The notes below the pieces were generated by a model. The model was not told the origin of the DNA. It did no database searches and worked only from the letters and a program-made list of their open reading frames with translations. Shown here in pieces: positions 30,613-42,179 of a stretch of DNA of 64,000 nucleotides. Position numbers and translations under genes: made by a program. How positions within the stretch are numbered: the first letter of the stretch is position 1; each line of letters begins with the position of its first letter. Source of the DNA: Suillus spraguei (lineage: Eukaryota > Basidiomycota > Agaricomycetes > Boletales > Suillaceae); the NCBI GenBank assembly GCA_016800925.1, contig JABCPU010000156.1, forward strand, positions 62,001-126,000, in the 5' to 3' direction.

Positions 30613-32031
30613 TGACCTCCCTTAATTCTTCATCACTAGGACCCCATGGCTTGACCTCTCCACCAGCCCAGTGTGCAACAGTGGGTATGAAAACACAATG
30701 CCAGGTATTACCATCCTGACATCCTACAGGAAGATCACCATTCTTGTACTGATGATTAGTGCCACTGCCATCATGATGAGATGCCTTTGGTACATGACAC
30801 CGTCTTGGCTCATTTTGAAGTGGGGACTTGGTTATTGATGCTTATACTGGTCTATGTTCCACAGGCATGAGGTCAGACAGGTATCACACAATAGTAAGTA
30901 CTGGCTTATCAAAGTTGTCAGGCATTTAGTGTCTTTTGCTACTGGGGGGGCAGACAACATCACTGAGTCCTCGCCATTCTCACCAAAGTCAATGTCCATT
31001 GACAAATCACTAGTAAGCATTGGCATAAGTCTTGCATGCTCGAGTGAATTGTCCCCATCCAAAAAAATCATGGTAGGCTCTTCAAGACCACCTTGACCTC
31101 CAGTTATTTGAGTGAGAGGTGGGCCAGGATTTGTGCTGGTGCTGGTCACCTTCAAGATTACTGAAACGGTAGTTGAGCCAGTGATAGAGGAAACACATGA
31201 ATGTGATGATGTGGTCCAAAGGCTTTGAGGATGGAGTAATTTATTTTTTGAAAGTTTCTCAGCCCAGTCTCTGGTTTTTCCAAGTTCTGCAAAATCTTGC
31301 TTCATTGCACAGACATCTGCACTGAATTGATCAAGAAGATCAAGGTGAAAAAGTGTTGCTGCAGTGAGTCATAACATGGTATATGGGAATGAACTTACAC
31401 TCCTTTCTTGCCTTTTGGGTCACCATGTGCTGCAATTGTTTGACCATCTGTAATGTTCTGATTCTTCTGATAAGGGTTCTGATTGATGCCTGTATTATTA
31501 ACACTTCATGCAACCTGGACTGTGTCATGATATACTGTCTTTTGCACATGTTTCTTCCTTAGTTGTGGCACCTCTGTATTGTCCTCCTCACTATTCACAA
31601 CAATGGTTAGTCTGAGTCTGCTCCTGAATATGATCTTCTTACCTCAACTGAAAGTCCTTGTCCTCATCTTCATTGGCATCTACCATTTCAACATCCTCTT
31701 CCTCAATGGTATCTTCTGCCAGTGCATCTTCTGCAATGTCACTATTGTCCTTGACAGTTGACTTTTTCTTTGTGACAGGACGTGTCCAAGGCCAAGGCTT
31801 TGGTGCCTCCATAAGGACCTTCAAGTCCCTTAATGCCATCTTATCTTTGATAGAGGCAATTTGCTCGGTGGTGCACTGATCAGCAGCTTCTTTCTCCTGT
31901 CATTCTTGCTCAATTCGATAATTGTCTTCCTTGACTTGACAAGCAGTACATCTTTTTTGTTTATTTTGGAGAATAATCTCACTGGGATGCTGGTTCACAT
32001 TCTTAGGACAAGTATTGGGGCATGCCATTGT
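30613..32031 (-). pseudogene. Transposon-associated gene relics of unknown function
   Basis: On the minus strand, 32031-31640 gives MACPNTCPKNVNQHPSEI, then CTACQVKEDN, one TGA, then a helical and acidic region (DKMALRDLKVLMEAPKP, EEEDVEMVDANEDEDKDFQL) ending at a GTAAGA donor. A short exon (EEDNTEVPQLRKK) may follow. A further open frame, 31305-30832, is rich in Ser and Thr. I have seen this acidic-linker style in agaricomycete transposon-linked genes, but no domain is recognised. The composition is AT-rich, unlike the gene island. Confidence 0.4.
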
Positions 32032-32249
32032 TTGAAAGGTTGGGTTTACAGATAGGAAAATTTTGTAAGGTAGAGGAATGGGTATGGGTGGTCAAACCCT
32101 GAGTTACGTTTTGCCCTCTTTTACTTCACTCTAGGATGTTTGCTAATACTAAATAATTTTTAGTTCATTTACCATACACTCCACTCCATTCAATATGTTG
32201 GATGAAATCCCTCAAGCGCAACTTAAATGACAAACCTTTAGTGCCCGGT

Positions 32250-34140
32250 GCATTCAATGTTCCTACCCAGGTTGTAAATGGTGGCTGAAAAATGTGACTG
32301 GGCTGAAGATTCATGAAGGCTCAGCCCATGGCCATTCATTTACCCATCTAGATTGACCCTCACACTCACAATGTACACAAAGTGCTTTTGTTGAAGAAGT
32401 CCCAGATGAAGGAGATACCCCGAGGTCCATAAACATTGATGTATTCTGAGAGTCCAAGCATGGTCTCATCTGTGACTATCATGACATTCTGACAGGTAAG
32501 TACATATTAATACTACAGTGCCAGCTTGTATCTAATGGAAATTTGTGTTTACAGGGCGTATTTGTGATAAGAACGGCAACTTCCTCTATCCCAACACTCC
32601 TTCATCCTACACAGCAAAAAATCCTGATGACTGGACTCCATGTCACAACTGACAACAGTTCGAGTGTGCAAAGTTTATCTACACTGAAAACCAGATGTCT
32701 GCCTGTGATATCAACAAGGTTCTTCACTTCTTGGGAATCATTCTTGCTGTTCATTGGGACAACCCACCATTTTCTGACCATAAGGACTTGTACAATACAA
32801 TGCCACACCTCTAGGTGATATCACATGACAAAGTTTCTCCCTCAAGTATAACAGCAACAAACCTGAGGGCCAATGTCCACTTTGAATGGAGCAGTCCTAT
32901 GATATTTGGTTTAGGGACCTCATGCTATTGCTAAGAATATGCTCGCAAATTCTGATTTCAAAGGTGGGATTGATTTTGTCCCATACTGTGAGTTCCAGGA
33001 GAAGGATGAGCAACGTCACTACAAAGACTTCATGTCAGGTGACTGGGCCTGGCAGCAAGCAGTATGTACATATCTCGTGTAGTTCATACAATCTCAATTC
33101 TGATGTCATGTACAGGACAAAATTGTGGAGGACCCACAAACACACAGCACAGCCTTCATTTCCATTATCATAGGCAGTGACAAAACCACAGTTTCTGTTG
33201 CTACTGGCCAAAATGATTACTATCCATTATATCTCTCGATCAGCAATGTTCACAATAATATCTTGCACACACATCGCAATGCATTGTCTCTGATCGGATT
33301 TTTAGCAATTCCTAAGAGTGCATTGCTATTTCTCTCCTTATTAACTTTGAAGCTTAAATTACTATAAACAGCAGAAAAAAAGAATGTGGATGACCCTAAA
33401 TACTGCAAGTTTAAAAAGCAGTTATTTTACTCCTCACTGTCAAAGATCTTCACCACCCTCAGGCCCAGAATGATGACTCCTGAAGGCATATGTTGTGGCA
33501 ATATGCACTACTGGTGCATTATATTTAGACTTGGTCCCTACATTGCAGACTATGAACAGCAGGTGGTACTTGCATGCATAGTCAAAGACTGGTGTGGAGG
33601 GTAAGTAGTTATTGCTATCACACAGAGTCTCACTTATTTTATTTGCAAATGCCTTGCATTTCCTTCAAATCTTGATGGAGGAGGTGTTTCTCAGTCATGC
33701 AAACATACTGATGCACTGGTAGATTCAGTTGATTTTGGTGTCCTTTGGGACAAGTATAGTATCATTGGTGAGCTGGTGGTATGTCCCTGCCATGCATGCT
33801 GTGATTGTATTACTAATCAATGCCTGGACAAAGTGGCCGCAGCAAGAGTTGATTTTATAATGTGTGGCATGCTCAATGGCTCCTGTGCCTTTAGTTACTA
33901 CAATTCATTCTGTATGTGGTCTTTTAAATTTAAATTGATGTTTGCTCATCAAACTTCTAGTGTAGAAACCATTGGATATTGATGACAGTGACAGTGGGCC
34001 AGGGGGCCAACAGAGCCATGCACACAAAGAAAACCCATTTGCTATTGAGTGTGATGACTTCAATGACGTTGAGGATCAGGGTGCTGTGGATGACATGGAT
34101 GTCATTGCTGATGTGCAGTTAGCACAAACTGTTCATGCAT
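32250..34140 (+). pseudogene. Plavaka-type DNA transposase relic, copy 1
   Basis: A CACTA-like transposase of the Plavaka clade. An N-terminal C2H2 finger (CSYPGCKWWLKNVTGLKIH) is followed by FLYPNTPSSYTAKNPDDWTP, MSACDINKVLHFLGIILAV, DIWFRDL, DFMSGDWAWQQA, then SDKTTVSVATGQNDYYPLYL, SNVHNNILHTHRNALSLIGF and GLHYWCIIFRLGPYIAD-like sequence up to VLACIVKDWC. Stops and frame changes occur throughout. The later catalytic part is missing or unreadable, and an acidic stretch (33972-34130) remains. I could not find the terminal inverted repeats of this copy. Confidence 0.8.
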
Positions 34141-34264
34141 ATTTAATTCTTTCATTGATGATCTTTATTTCATGCAAAAATTCAGAACATAAATGTGCTC
34201 ATACAGTGGCTGGTCACGCTAATGAACTTGAACTACCATCACTCCTGACCCTCATCTGCCTCTT

Positions 34265-34575
34265 CTTATGTATTTTATACACTACCTACTATACAATATC
34301 TACCAAAGGCAATAGGAAAGTGTACACTTATCTACTATACCACACACGATGGGCCCACTGTTGGTATCAACACACTTGACATAGGCCCACTTGTTGGTAT
34401 CAGATATTCACTTGTGATAGGCCCACCTGTTCATATCAGGTACATATTTCATACACTACCTATCATACAATACCTACCAAAGGCAATAGAAAAGTGTACA
34501 CTTATCTACTATACTACACACTATGAGCCCACTGTTGGTATCACATACATACTTGACATAGGCCCACCTATATTT
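34265..34575. repeat. Two-copy tandem repeat, ~175-base period
   Basis: Units share CATACACTACCTA.(T)ACAATA, ACCAAAGGCAATAG, AAAGTGTACACTTATCTACT and TGTTGGTATCA..ACTTGACATAGGCCCAC. A smaller motif GATAGGCCCAC(C/T)TGTT(G/C)(G/A)TATCA recurs inside. Found in a transposon-relic region. Confidence 0.65.
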
Positions 34576-34822
34576 AACACAACAATACATTGATAGGCCT
34601 ACATGGGCTGGCCTGTGTAGAACAGGGATTTTTCAACCTTGGCTGTATGTATTATACAAGGGTAAAGTGACTGCAGTATGTGAACCCTCAGTGGTACTCA
34701 AGTAAAATCTTGAACACTGGCTAAAGTGACTTGAAGCTTGGCAAAGCACAGCATGCAGTATACAGTACCATAGACCACAATTCAAGGTCAGTCCAGCATC
34801 ATGCTTCAGAGTTCAAAAACAC

Positions 34823-35113
34823 ATGCCTGCTACTTGTCAATGTGCTCGCTGGTCTGCACAACTTCAAGCCAATGCTCGTCTGGTCTTGAGGGTAATGAAA
34901 CCCCCTCCATCCACCTCAAATATTCAACCTATCACTGCTGGTGATACTGGACCTAGGGTAATGGTTCAGTGGGGGAAAGAAGATGCTCTTACTGATGTCC
35001 TTGTTGATCATCTCACATCCAACTCTGCTGATTGTCGGATTCTCTTCTATTCTGATGGCAAAAAAGTCGCTTGTCCTCCCCCACCTCATACACCTATCCT
35101 ATCAAGGAGATGA
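34823..35113 (+). pseudogene. Fragment of a transposon-linked DNA-binding-type gene
   Basis: Open frame with VMVQWGKEDALTDVLVDHLT and SADCRILFYSDGKK. The W-x-DxxLTxxLxxxL style resembles the Myb/SANT-like N-termini of genes that lie beside agaricomycete DNA transposons. It ends quickly at 35113 and nothing continues it. Confidence 0.4.
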
Positions 35114-35237
35114 CCCTATGTTCATTCCAATCCAGCTGACTCAAGGCTCTTAGTGATCTTGTGTGCTATCACATCACTGTGGGTGCAATGGTTACCATGT
35201 AGATCTTTTTTTGATACTTGTTCTCCTCCCCCAGCTA

Positions 35238-35338
35238 CTCAGCATCAGCATCATCATCATCATCATCTTCTCTTCTTCTTCTTCTTCTTCTTCTTCTTCT
35301 TTCTTCTTCTTCTTCTTCTTCTTCTTCTTCTTCTTGCT
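35238..35338. repeat. Simple repeats (CAT)n then (CTT)n
   Basis: About eight CAT units run into about twenty-five CTT units with small interruptions. Open frames over it on both strands are artefacts of the repeat. Confidence 0.95.
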
Positions 35339-35411
35339 CCTGCTCCCCCTTAGCATTAGTTTTGTTCTGTCAGTGTCCGACTTCATGCCAATGTGCACTA
35401 AGCATGATTTA

Positions 35412-36408
35412 CAGTCTTAAATGGGCACTTGAGCCAGCAAAACTTTGTTGGCCTTCCATTGCACAACAAAGAGGTATCATCCAGATCCACCTGGACAAAC
35501 TTATAAGATATGTTCATAAATGTATAAAATAAATTGTTGAGTTCATCAATTGATATATGAATATGTTGTGAATGCATCAGTGTTTTCGGCCTTTATCACT
35601 GGTCCACGGTCACTTGAGCCAGCACCAAAGAAGTAAGTCAGAGAGATTAGTGTTATCTTTACAATCAGTAATGTTAATGACCAATTATTCACTCCCACCA
35701 TCAGACTTGTCACTGTGACCCTCCTTGGATGCCTCTGGATCATTCAGCATTGGCCTTGGCAGCGGTGCTTCCAGTTTTCCAAGTTTTGGTTTGTTCCATG
35801 CTAGTCTCCATCTTTCTAACTTCACTTGATCTCTTTCTGCCTCCCACAGCTTTACTTGATCTCTGTATGCTGTTCTGCATGCTTCATTTCTCACCAGCCA
35901 CACAGAGTCTGAGAGTATGGGCAACACATTTTCTGGAGGAGAGTGGGGGGTAGCACATTGGGTACCTTGTCCAGTCTTAGCAGCAAATTGAAGGGTCCAA
36001 ACCATATATGGTTTATCATGTGTCACTGATAAAATGATAAGATATGGATATGATAGTGTACATTTTACAACCTTCCACTAGCATCACACTGGCAGATGAT
36101 TATATGCAGTATTCATACTTTCTCTTTGATGAAGTTGTTGGCAGAGGTTGTGTCCATTGATTTCATAAACTTGGGTGGTGAGGATAATTCAATATGGTCT
36201 TGCAGCACCAAAATAGTTAAATTTCTGGCACATTACAACACACAGTGCAAGATCATAAAACATATTTAGGCCAAGCAGTATATATATAGAGGATGACTAT
36301 GAGGCAATAAAATGTTAGCCTGCATTTTTGGCCAAATATTGCACGAGTGTTGTGCTATGGGCATTTGGCTCAAGTGACAGTGGTGGCTCAAGTGCCCGTT
36401 TTAGACTG
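35412..36408. mobile_element. hAT-like DNA element, ~1 kb, with terminal inverted repeats
   Basis: CAGTCTTAAATGGGCACTTGAGCCA at the left is inverted at the right end (36385-36408) with two or three mismatches. The CAG...CTG ends and the GGGCACTTGAGCC motif are hAT-like; CACTTGAGCC recurs as subterminal repeats near 35605 and 36366. The inside encodes on the minus strand (36026-35685) RDQVKLWEAERDQVKLERWR followed by LAWNKPKLGKLEAPLPRP, which is not a transposase but a helical, basic protein piece. I saw no 8-base target duplication. Confidence 0.55.
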
Positions 36409-36528
36409 TAAGTGTTCTTAAGTGAGTTCTTTCAGAACTCAAGCCGGGAGTTTGAGGCGTTTAGCCAGTGTTTAAGCGAGTCTTCAAGATTTTCCAAAGT
36501 TACTTTGACGTTTGCTATTGTTTACTTA

Positions 36529-36935
36529 CACATTAGCAGTTTCGGAGTTTTTCACTATGCAAGATTTGTTTCAAAATGTGATTGATAAATTTGGCATTCT
36601 TACTATACATTTTGATGCAGTAAAAATACAAAATTTGGAAGAGCAGGAAAATCCTGGATGAAATTCTACATTTCAGACACCATTTTGACACATGAAAAGA
36701 AAGTAATTTAACCAACAGCGAGATTTGAATCAAAATGATCGAACATTTTGATTCAATCTTGCATGGAGTAAAACTCCTTTCAAACTGGCGAAATGTGTTT
36801 TTAATGTTTTAATTCCAAATTTTCCTGAAATTTCACCCCATGCAATATTTGAATCAAAAATGTATAGTAAGAATGCCAAATTTATCAATCACATTTTGAA
36901 ACAAATCTCGCATAGACTCCGAAACCGCCGATGTG
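36529..36935. mobile_element. MITE with long inverted repeats and TTA target duplication
   Basis: CACATTAGCAGTTTCGGAGT at the left and its inverted partner ending at 36935 start arms of about 90 bases (for example AATGTGATTGATAAATTTGG, CATTCTTACTATACATTTTG). TTA flanks both ends (36526-36528 and 36936-36938). A 3-base TTA duplication suits PIF/Harbinger-like MITEs. It is noncoding. Confidence 0.8.
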
Positions 36936-37010
36936 TTATGCCTTCAAGCTTCAAGATGGGATATCAGGGCGCTAAAGCGTAACCGAAAAATTCGTAAGCG
37001 ATAACGAGTG

Positions 37011-37865
37011 CTAGCCCCCCTTCTTTCCATTGGCTTCTCCGGCTAGTCGGCGCTCTCTTCTCCGTTTAACATCCCAATTATAAACTCTAGCAGTGTTGAC
37101 TTCCATCACCGTCAGCTGCTCTCGCAGAAACTCCAAGTCTTCAATCGTAGCTTTTAAACTGACCTCTGCAAGTTCCAATTTGGACCGCAGGAGCGATGCA
37201 GCCTCCGACAACTTGTACGATAGCATGACATTCGCCTTATACGAAACATAAGATTTCATCGGGAAACTCACAGAGGACAACTAAACTCACCCCTAGCCAT
37301 AGATAAACAGTATCAGTGTTTTCAAGCTCTGCTTCCGCAAAAAGCGTGTCATTCAATTCAAACGTTGTAGTAAGCAGCTTTTGGGGATTCTCGGAGTTTT
37401 CTTCGTCACTGAGATCATCCTCCAGATCGTCGCTTTTGTTCTTCCCTTCCTACATGATCATCAGATAATGTCGACACACGTGTTCGCAGTGCCTGGACTT
37501 ACTCTTCTTTCTTGCAGGAACTCCACCATATGTAATGTCTTTCTGATATCTGGGATCTTGTCCTCCAGACCTTTTCGTCGTTGTGTTAGGTTAGCATCCA
37601 TATATCGGTACTTCCTGGACTTCCTTAGGTTCAAGATCATCACAGATTATATATCAGCTGAAACATACGCGATAGCATCCTGGAAATTCTTCAGGGGAGT
37701 CTCGACCGCGCCATCTGGGCCTCCCAGATATTCTTCGACATTTGCCTACATCATTAAGCATGATCAGAAAACCATCAATCTACTTTCATTGACACGCACG
37801 ATAAATGGAGCTTTTGGAATACCCCGTGGATTTTTCTCTTCTTGAAATATCGACTTGGCAGACAT
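37011..37865 (-). CDS. pac10: Prefoldin subunit 3 (Pac10/VBP1), about 211 residues
   Basis: Alpha-class subunit of the hexameric prefoldin chaperone, which hands nascent actin and tubulin to the CCT chaperonin in the cytosol. Five exons start at MSAKSIFQEEKNPRGIPKAP; the introns are 48-56 bases. Family signatures: GIPKAPFI...VEEYL, KYRYMDANLTQRRKGLEDKI (first coiled-coil helix), TVYLWLGANVMLSYKLSEA and EFLREQLTVMEVNTARVYNW followed by DVKRRRE at the end, the best-conserved prefoldin 3 block. An acidic insert (SDDLEDDLSDEENSEN) lies before the beta hairpins and is common in fungal members. The last exon is 37235-37011. It is divergent from MRD1, with 120 bases between the start codons, suggesting a shared promoter. 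Length and motifs fit a complete gene. Confidence 0.93.
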
Positions 37866-37985
37866 GGTCGTAAGGACTGCAGTCCTGAAAGCTCTGACCC
37901 TGCTTCCAATGAGGAGCACGGGTACATCCGGTCGGAGTTAAAATTAGTCTCGATATTTCTTCTGTCCTCATAAATTTTTGCAACG
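37866..37985. promoter_or_regulatory. Divergent promoter of prefoldin subunit 3 and MRD1
   Basis: Only 120 bases separate the two start codons. No TATA box is evident; both genes are housekeeping growth genes, so joint control is plausible. The MRD1 start lies 20 bases after CTTCTGTCCTC. Confidence 0.6.
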
Positions 37986-40622
37986 ATGTCCCGTTTGATT
38001 GTGAAAAATCTACCCGCGTACTTGACGCCAGATCGCCTTAGAAAACACTTTGAACAACAAGGTGCTCCCTCTGGAACCATCACAGATGTAAAAATCTCGC
38101 TCAAGCCAGATGGTACATCCCGTCGATTCGGCTTCGTTGGCTTCAAGACGGATGAACAAGCTAACACTGCAAGGGACTGGTTTGACCGCACGTTCATCGA
38201 CTCGACGCGAATCAACGTCATGGTTGTTGCAGTAAGTTTTTTTCCTCTCTTGAAATGTTGGTATTTTGTTTTAAAAAATCTTCCCGCAGGGCGCGAAAGA
38301 TGCTCCAACTCCTCGACCAAATAAGAGAAGACGCCTGGAAGATACCGCTGCGGACCCAGGGCCGTCATCGCGACCACATGTCCACAAGGCGGACAAGAAC
38401 GGTAAGACAAACGGACCAGCCCCTTCGACATCAGCGTCTCCGTTAGATCAGTTCATGGATGTCATGCAACCCCGTACGAAAAAGGGTCCGTCATGGGCAA
38501 ATGAAGCTAAGGAGTCTCATCCGACTGGTCCGACCGAGACAACGGCGACATCTAATGGACCAGATGATAATGAGGCTGTCTCAGACCTCGAATGGATGAG
38601 ACGACGCATGAACCTAGTATCAGATTCGTTACCCGATAAAGTCTCTGAGCGATCAGACGACGAACAGACGGTTAACCAGAGTGCCGTTCCTGAGGAACGC
38701 CAGGACTTGACAAGAACGACGATTATGCAGACGTCTCGACTATTCTTGCGGAATCTTCCATTCTCGTGTACGGAAGCCGAGATCTTGGAGCTCTCTCAAC
38801 CGTTCGGGGAAGTTGCGCAGGTGAGGATCTCGTAGCCTTGTGTATTCCCCTTATCTTTAGCTTTTCCTTGATGATAAACACTTAGGGACATCTGATTCTA
38901 TGATGATCCCCGGGAACCGATAGTAGAAAAAATTATCTGACTTCTATTCCCGTCTTACAATTTGCGTGTCGATGATCACTTTGCTGACTTATCGCTATCC
39001 TGACAGGTCCATATACCTATCGACTGCTTGTCTAAGCAGTCGAAGGGTCTGGCCTATGTAACGTTCAAGCAGCCGACATCTGCGCTCGCAGCGTACGAAG
39101 CACTGGACAAGACGTCCTTTCAAGGTCGTCTTCTCCACATTATTGCTGCTGTTGACCGTAAAGGCAAGTTTGAAGTAGTAGAGGGCGAGGGAAAAAGACA
39201 AACATTGAAAGATGAGAGGAGTTCTCGGCGTAAAGCGACAGCTGGGCGGGAGTTTAATTGGAGTATGTTGTACATGAATGTTCGTCAAGCCTTTGTCATG
39301 CTACGCACTATATATCGAAATCTCATGCAATGCATGTCCAGAGCGACGCAGTGGCATCATCTATTGCCGATCGGATGGGAATTGCCAAGGCAGACATTCT
39401 GAATCCTGAGTCAGATAACGCGGCAGTTAAGCTTGCGCTTGCAGAGACGCACGTTATTCAAGAAACGAAGTCGTACCTCGAGTCCCAGGGAGTCATCTTA
39501 TCGTCATTTTCTTCCCGAGCGCGGTCCGATACTACGATACTCGTGAAAAACATCCCCTATGGCACGACTATGGAACAGATTCGTGAGATGTTCGAGCCAC
39601 ATGGAGAACTCAGCCGCGTCATCGTACCACCAGCAGGTACCATGGCAGTGGTAGAATTCAGACAGGCAGATGAAGCTGCCAAGGCTTTTCGAGCTGTAGC
39701 TTACCGACGTCTCGGAAGTAGTATAGTCTACTTGGAGAAGGGTCCGATGGGCATGTTCCAAGAGACTGCGGATGAAGAAGGAAACTCTGTCCGTACGCTA
39801 ACAACTGCATTCAAGCCGATTACTATCGCCGAGCAGGAAGCTGGCAACAGTGCCGATGCGGACGGGCCCGCTTTGTCTGCTGGGACGACTTTGTTCGTCA
39901 AGAATCTGGCTTTCAGTACCACTGCGGAGCGTCTGACGCAAGTTTTCCGCGGTCTTTCTGGATTCTCGTTCGCGCGAGTACAGACCAAGCCTGATCCCAA
40001 ACGACCTACTGTTTCCGGTGCTGAAGCCCCCCGGCTGAGTATGGGATATGGTTTCGTAGGGTTCAAGACGGCTGAAGATGCGAAGAAGGCTATGAAGAGC
40101 ATGCAGGGCTTTGTACTTGACGGACATTCGTTGCACGTCAAGTTCGCTGGGCGCGGGACAGAAGACGAGCCCAAAGACAATACAGTCGCCAAGAGCAGGT
40201 CAACGAAGATGATAGTGAAAAACGTTCCATTTGAAGCTACGAAGAAAGATATCAGAGAGCTATTTAGGTCAGTACGGTTTATTGTCTATGTGCCTAATAT
40301 CTCATTAAACCCGCACCCTGTATATAGTGCCCATGGTCATCTCAAATCCGTACGTCTTCCGAAGAAGTTCGACTCGCGTTCGCGTGGTTTTGCGTTCTTG
40401 GAGTTCCTCACCCGGCACGAAGCGGAGAACGCATACGCTGCGCTACGACACACGCATTTACTCGGGAGACATCTTGTACTTCAATGGGCGGAAGAGGCTG
40501 AACAGGACATAGAGGTGCTACGGAAGAAGGCAGGCGTGGGGTATGGTGATGGTGCTGAACTGCCTGGGCGTAAACGGAAACTTGAAATTGCGGGAGATGA
40601 TACTGGTGGTGATGTAGAGTGA
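37986..40622 (+). CDS. MRD1: MRD1, multiple RNA-binding-domain rRNA-processing factor, 756 residues
   Basis: Nucleolar protein that binds pre-rRNA and is needed for early cleavages and the 40S pathway. Five exons: 37986-38231, 38290-38820, 39007-39279, 39342-40267, 40328-40622. Five RRMs can be placed: ~2-80 (LIVKNLPAYL, RFGFVGFKT), ~232-305 (RLFLRNLPFSCT, GLAYVTFK), ~412-480 (TILVKNIPYGTTMEQIREMF), ~532-615 (TLFVKNLAFSTT, GYGFVGFKT), ~639-715 (KMIVKNVPFEATKKDIRELF, RGFAFLEFLT). The linker DFNWSMLYMNSDAV-type block and LALAETHVIQETK are specific to the MRD1/RBM19 family. The last intron (40268-40327, 60 bases) has no stop, so a retained form would insert 20 residues in RRM5; splicing restores the usual ELFSAHGHLKSVRLPKK. 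Intact. Confidence 0.93.
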
Positions 40623-40786
40623 TGACGTACAGAACAATTTCATTTACCAGGAGATTTTAGTACCACGATTGGACGCGACGCGACGCATCCATTTCCACGC
40701 CACCGGCGTCAGGTCAATGGCACTACGCACAATTTGAACTAGAACTAGAACTGCTACTGCGACTTCAAACTAATCAATCTTTAACG

Positions 40787-41836
40787 ATGCACAGTGCCGA
40801 TGAGGATATGCAGACATCGCCTCCTCCAGCGAAACGACAACGCACGAGCCACCGCAAAACATCCGAATCATTAATTGAACAGTCGCAGTTTTGGTTTGCC
40901 GACGGGGACATCGTGATTAGTGTTGAAGGGCAGTCGTGGAGGATCCACCGGAGCAAGCTTATGTGTTCTGTAATTTTTGCGGACATGCTCGAACTTCCGC
41001 AGCCGGCCGACATCGAGAGAATGCACGGGTGCCCTCTGGTTAGGTTGTCGCGAGATTCCGTGAATGACTGGCTAGTCGTCCTGACATGGATGTACCAACG
41101 CGAGTAAGTCATCCCCTCATCCGTCAAACTATGACTGTGTATGACCATGTCTCTAGGAGGTTCAATAACCAAACTGTCGTTTTTGATACCATAGCCGGAG
41201 CCCTGCGACTATCTAACAAATATGACATCGCAGACCTCCGTCAATGGAGCACACGTCAGCTATTTCTGCTCTGGCCCCAAGACCTCACCAAAATGACTTA
41301 TGCCGCATTCCCTCATGCCGCTGGTGAGCCTTCCTTTTCTCCTGTAGATCGGTCTAAAGTGTGCCCTACTAGAGGCCATATGCCTCGCACGAGAATGTAA
41401 TGTTCCCGAGATCCTTCCCGCATCATTCTATGCGCTTTCGATTCTCCGTTGGAGTTATATAGCCGATGGTGGCCAAAGCCACATCCAATTATCTCCATCA
41501 GACCTTCGGTGCTTCATAGTCGGACGCGAACACCTTCAAGATCATCTATACGCAATTTTGACTGGCGCACACGAGCGGCCAGGTGAACGCCCCACAATTA
41601 TTTGCGCTAGTTGTGAGAACGCATCTCAGACGTGGCTTGGCTCATCATTGAAAACGGATGCTTCCTCCCCGTATGGAGTGTGGCTTCTTCGTGCCCTGCA
41701 ACTTTTTGCTGCGAACGGCTGTCCAGGCTTGAGTTTACATCATGCTCGATGTGATGTGAACTTTCGTCTGCGAATCAGCGGGTTCGTTCAAGACCTTCGC
41801 GAAGCGATTCCCAGATATTTTATGCTTCGAGCATGA
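40787..41836 (+). CDS. BTB/POZ domain protein, 315 residues
   Basis: Three exons (40787-41103, 41157-41323, 41373-41836) with short introns. It begins MHSADEDMQTSPPPAKRQRT, an N-terminus typical of a large agaricomycete BTB family, then the BTB fold at ~38-200: FWFADGDIVISVEGQSWRIH, RSKLMCSVIFADML and RLSNKYDIADLRQWSTRQLF. The C-terminal part has paired cysteines (CASCENASQ) and ends in a helix (GFVQDLREAIPRYFML). BTB domains dimerise or bind cullin 3; the role of these fungal family members is not known. Start chosen at the Met that gives the family N-terminus. It follows MRD1 by about 160 bases in the same direction. No damage seen. Confidence 0.85.
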
Positions 41837-42179
41837 TTGAGCCGTTAACCACTAACCACTACAAGATAAGGCAATGGCATGCTCGAATTTTGTTGTTTGT
41901 GTAACGGAAGGGCAACGTTTTAGCTTCCGTGTTCTTCTTTCTTGTCTCATCTACGTATCTTGTTTTCGTTCTCAGTGACTGTTATCATTATATGGTATTT
42001 CTTGGCTACATATATCAACGTATAATAATCTCTGTGTGTGGTATCAGATGAGTCTGATTGTTATGTACGAAAAAATTCAAGTTGTCCGGGAAACTCTCGT
42101 CATCTTATATGAACCCCAAAGTGTGCTAAGACACTACGCCTGGCAGCCAAGATAAGCCTAGCTAGTGGCTTGAAGATAT

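Noticed and set aside
35153..35420. ORFs on both strands over 35.2-35.4 kb
   Set aside because: They consist of Leu/Ser/Phe or Lys/Glu/Met runs from CTT and CAT microsatellites.
39258..39341. Separate gene starting at 39258
   Set aside because: This is intron 3 of MRD1 and adjoining exon read in another frame; splice sites restore the MRD1 frame.
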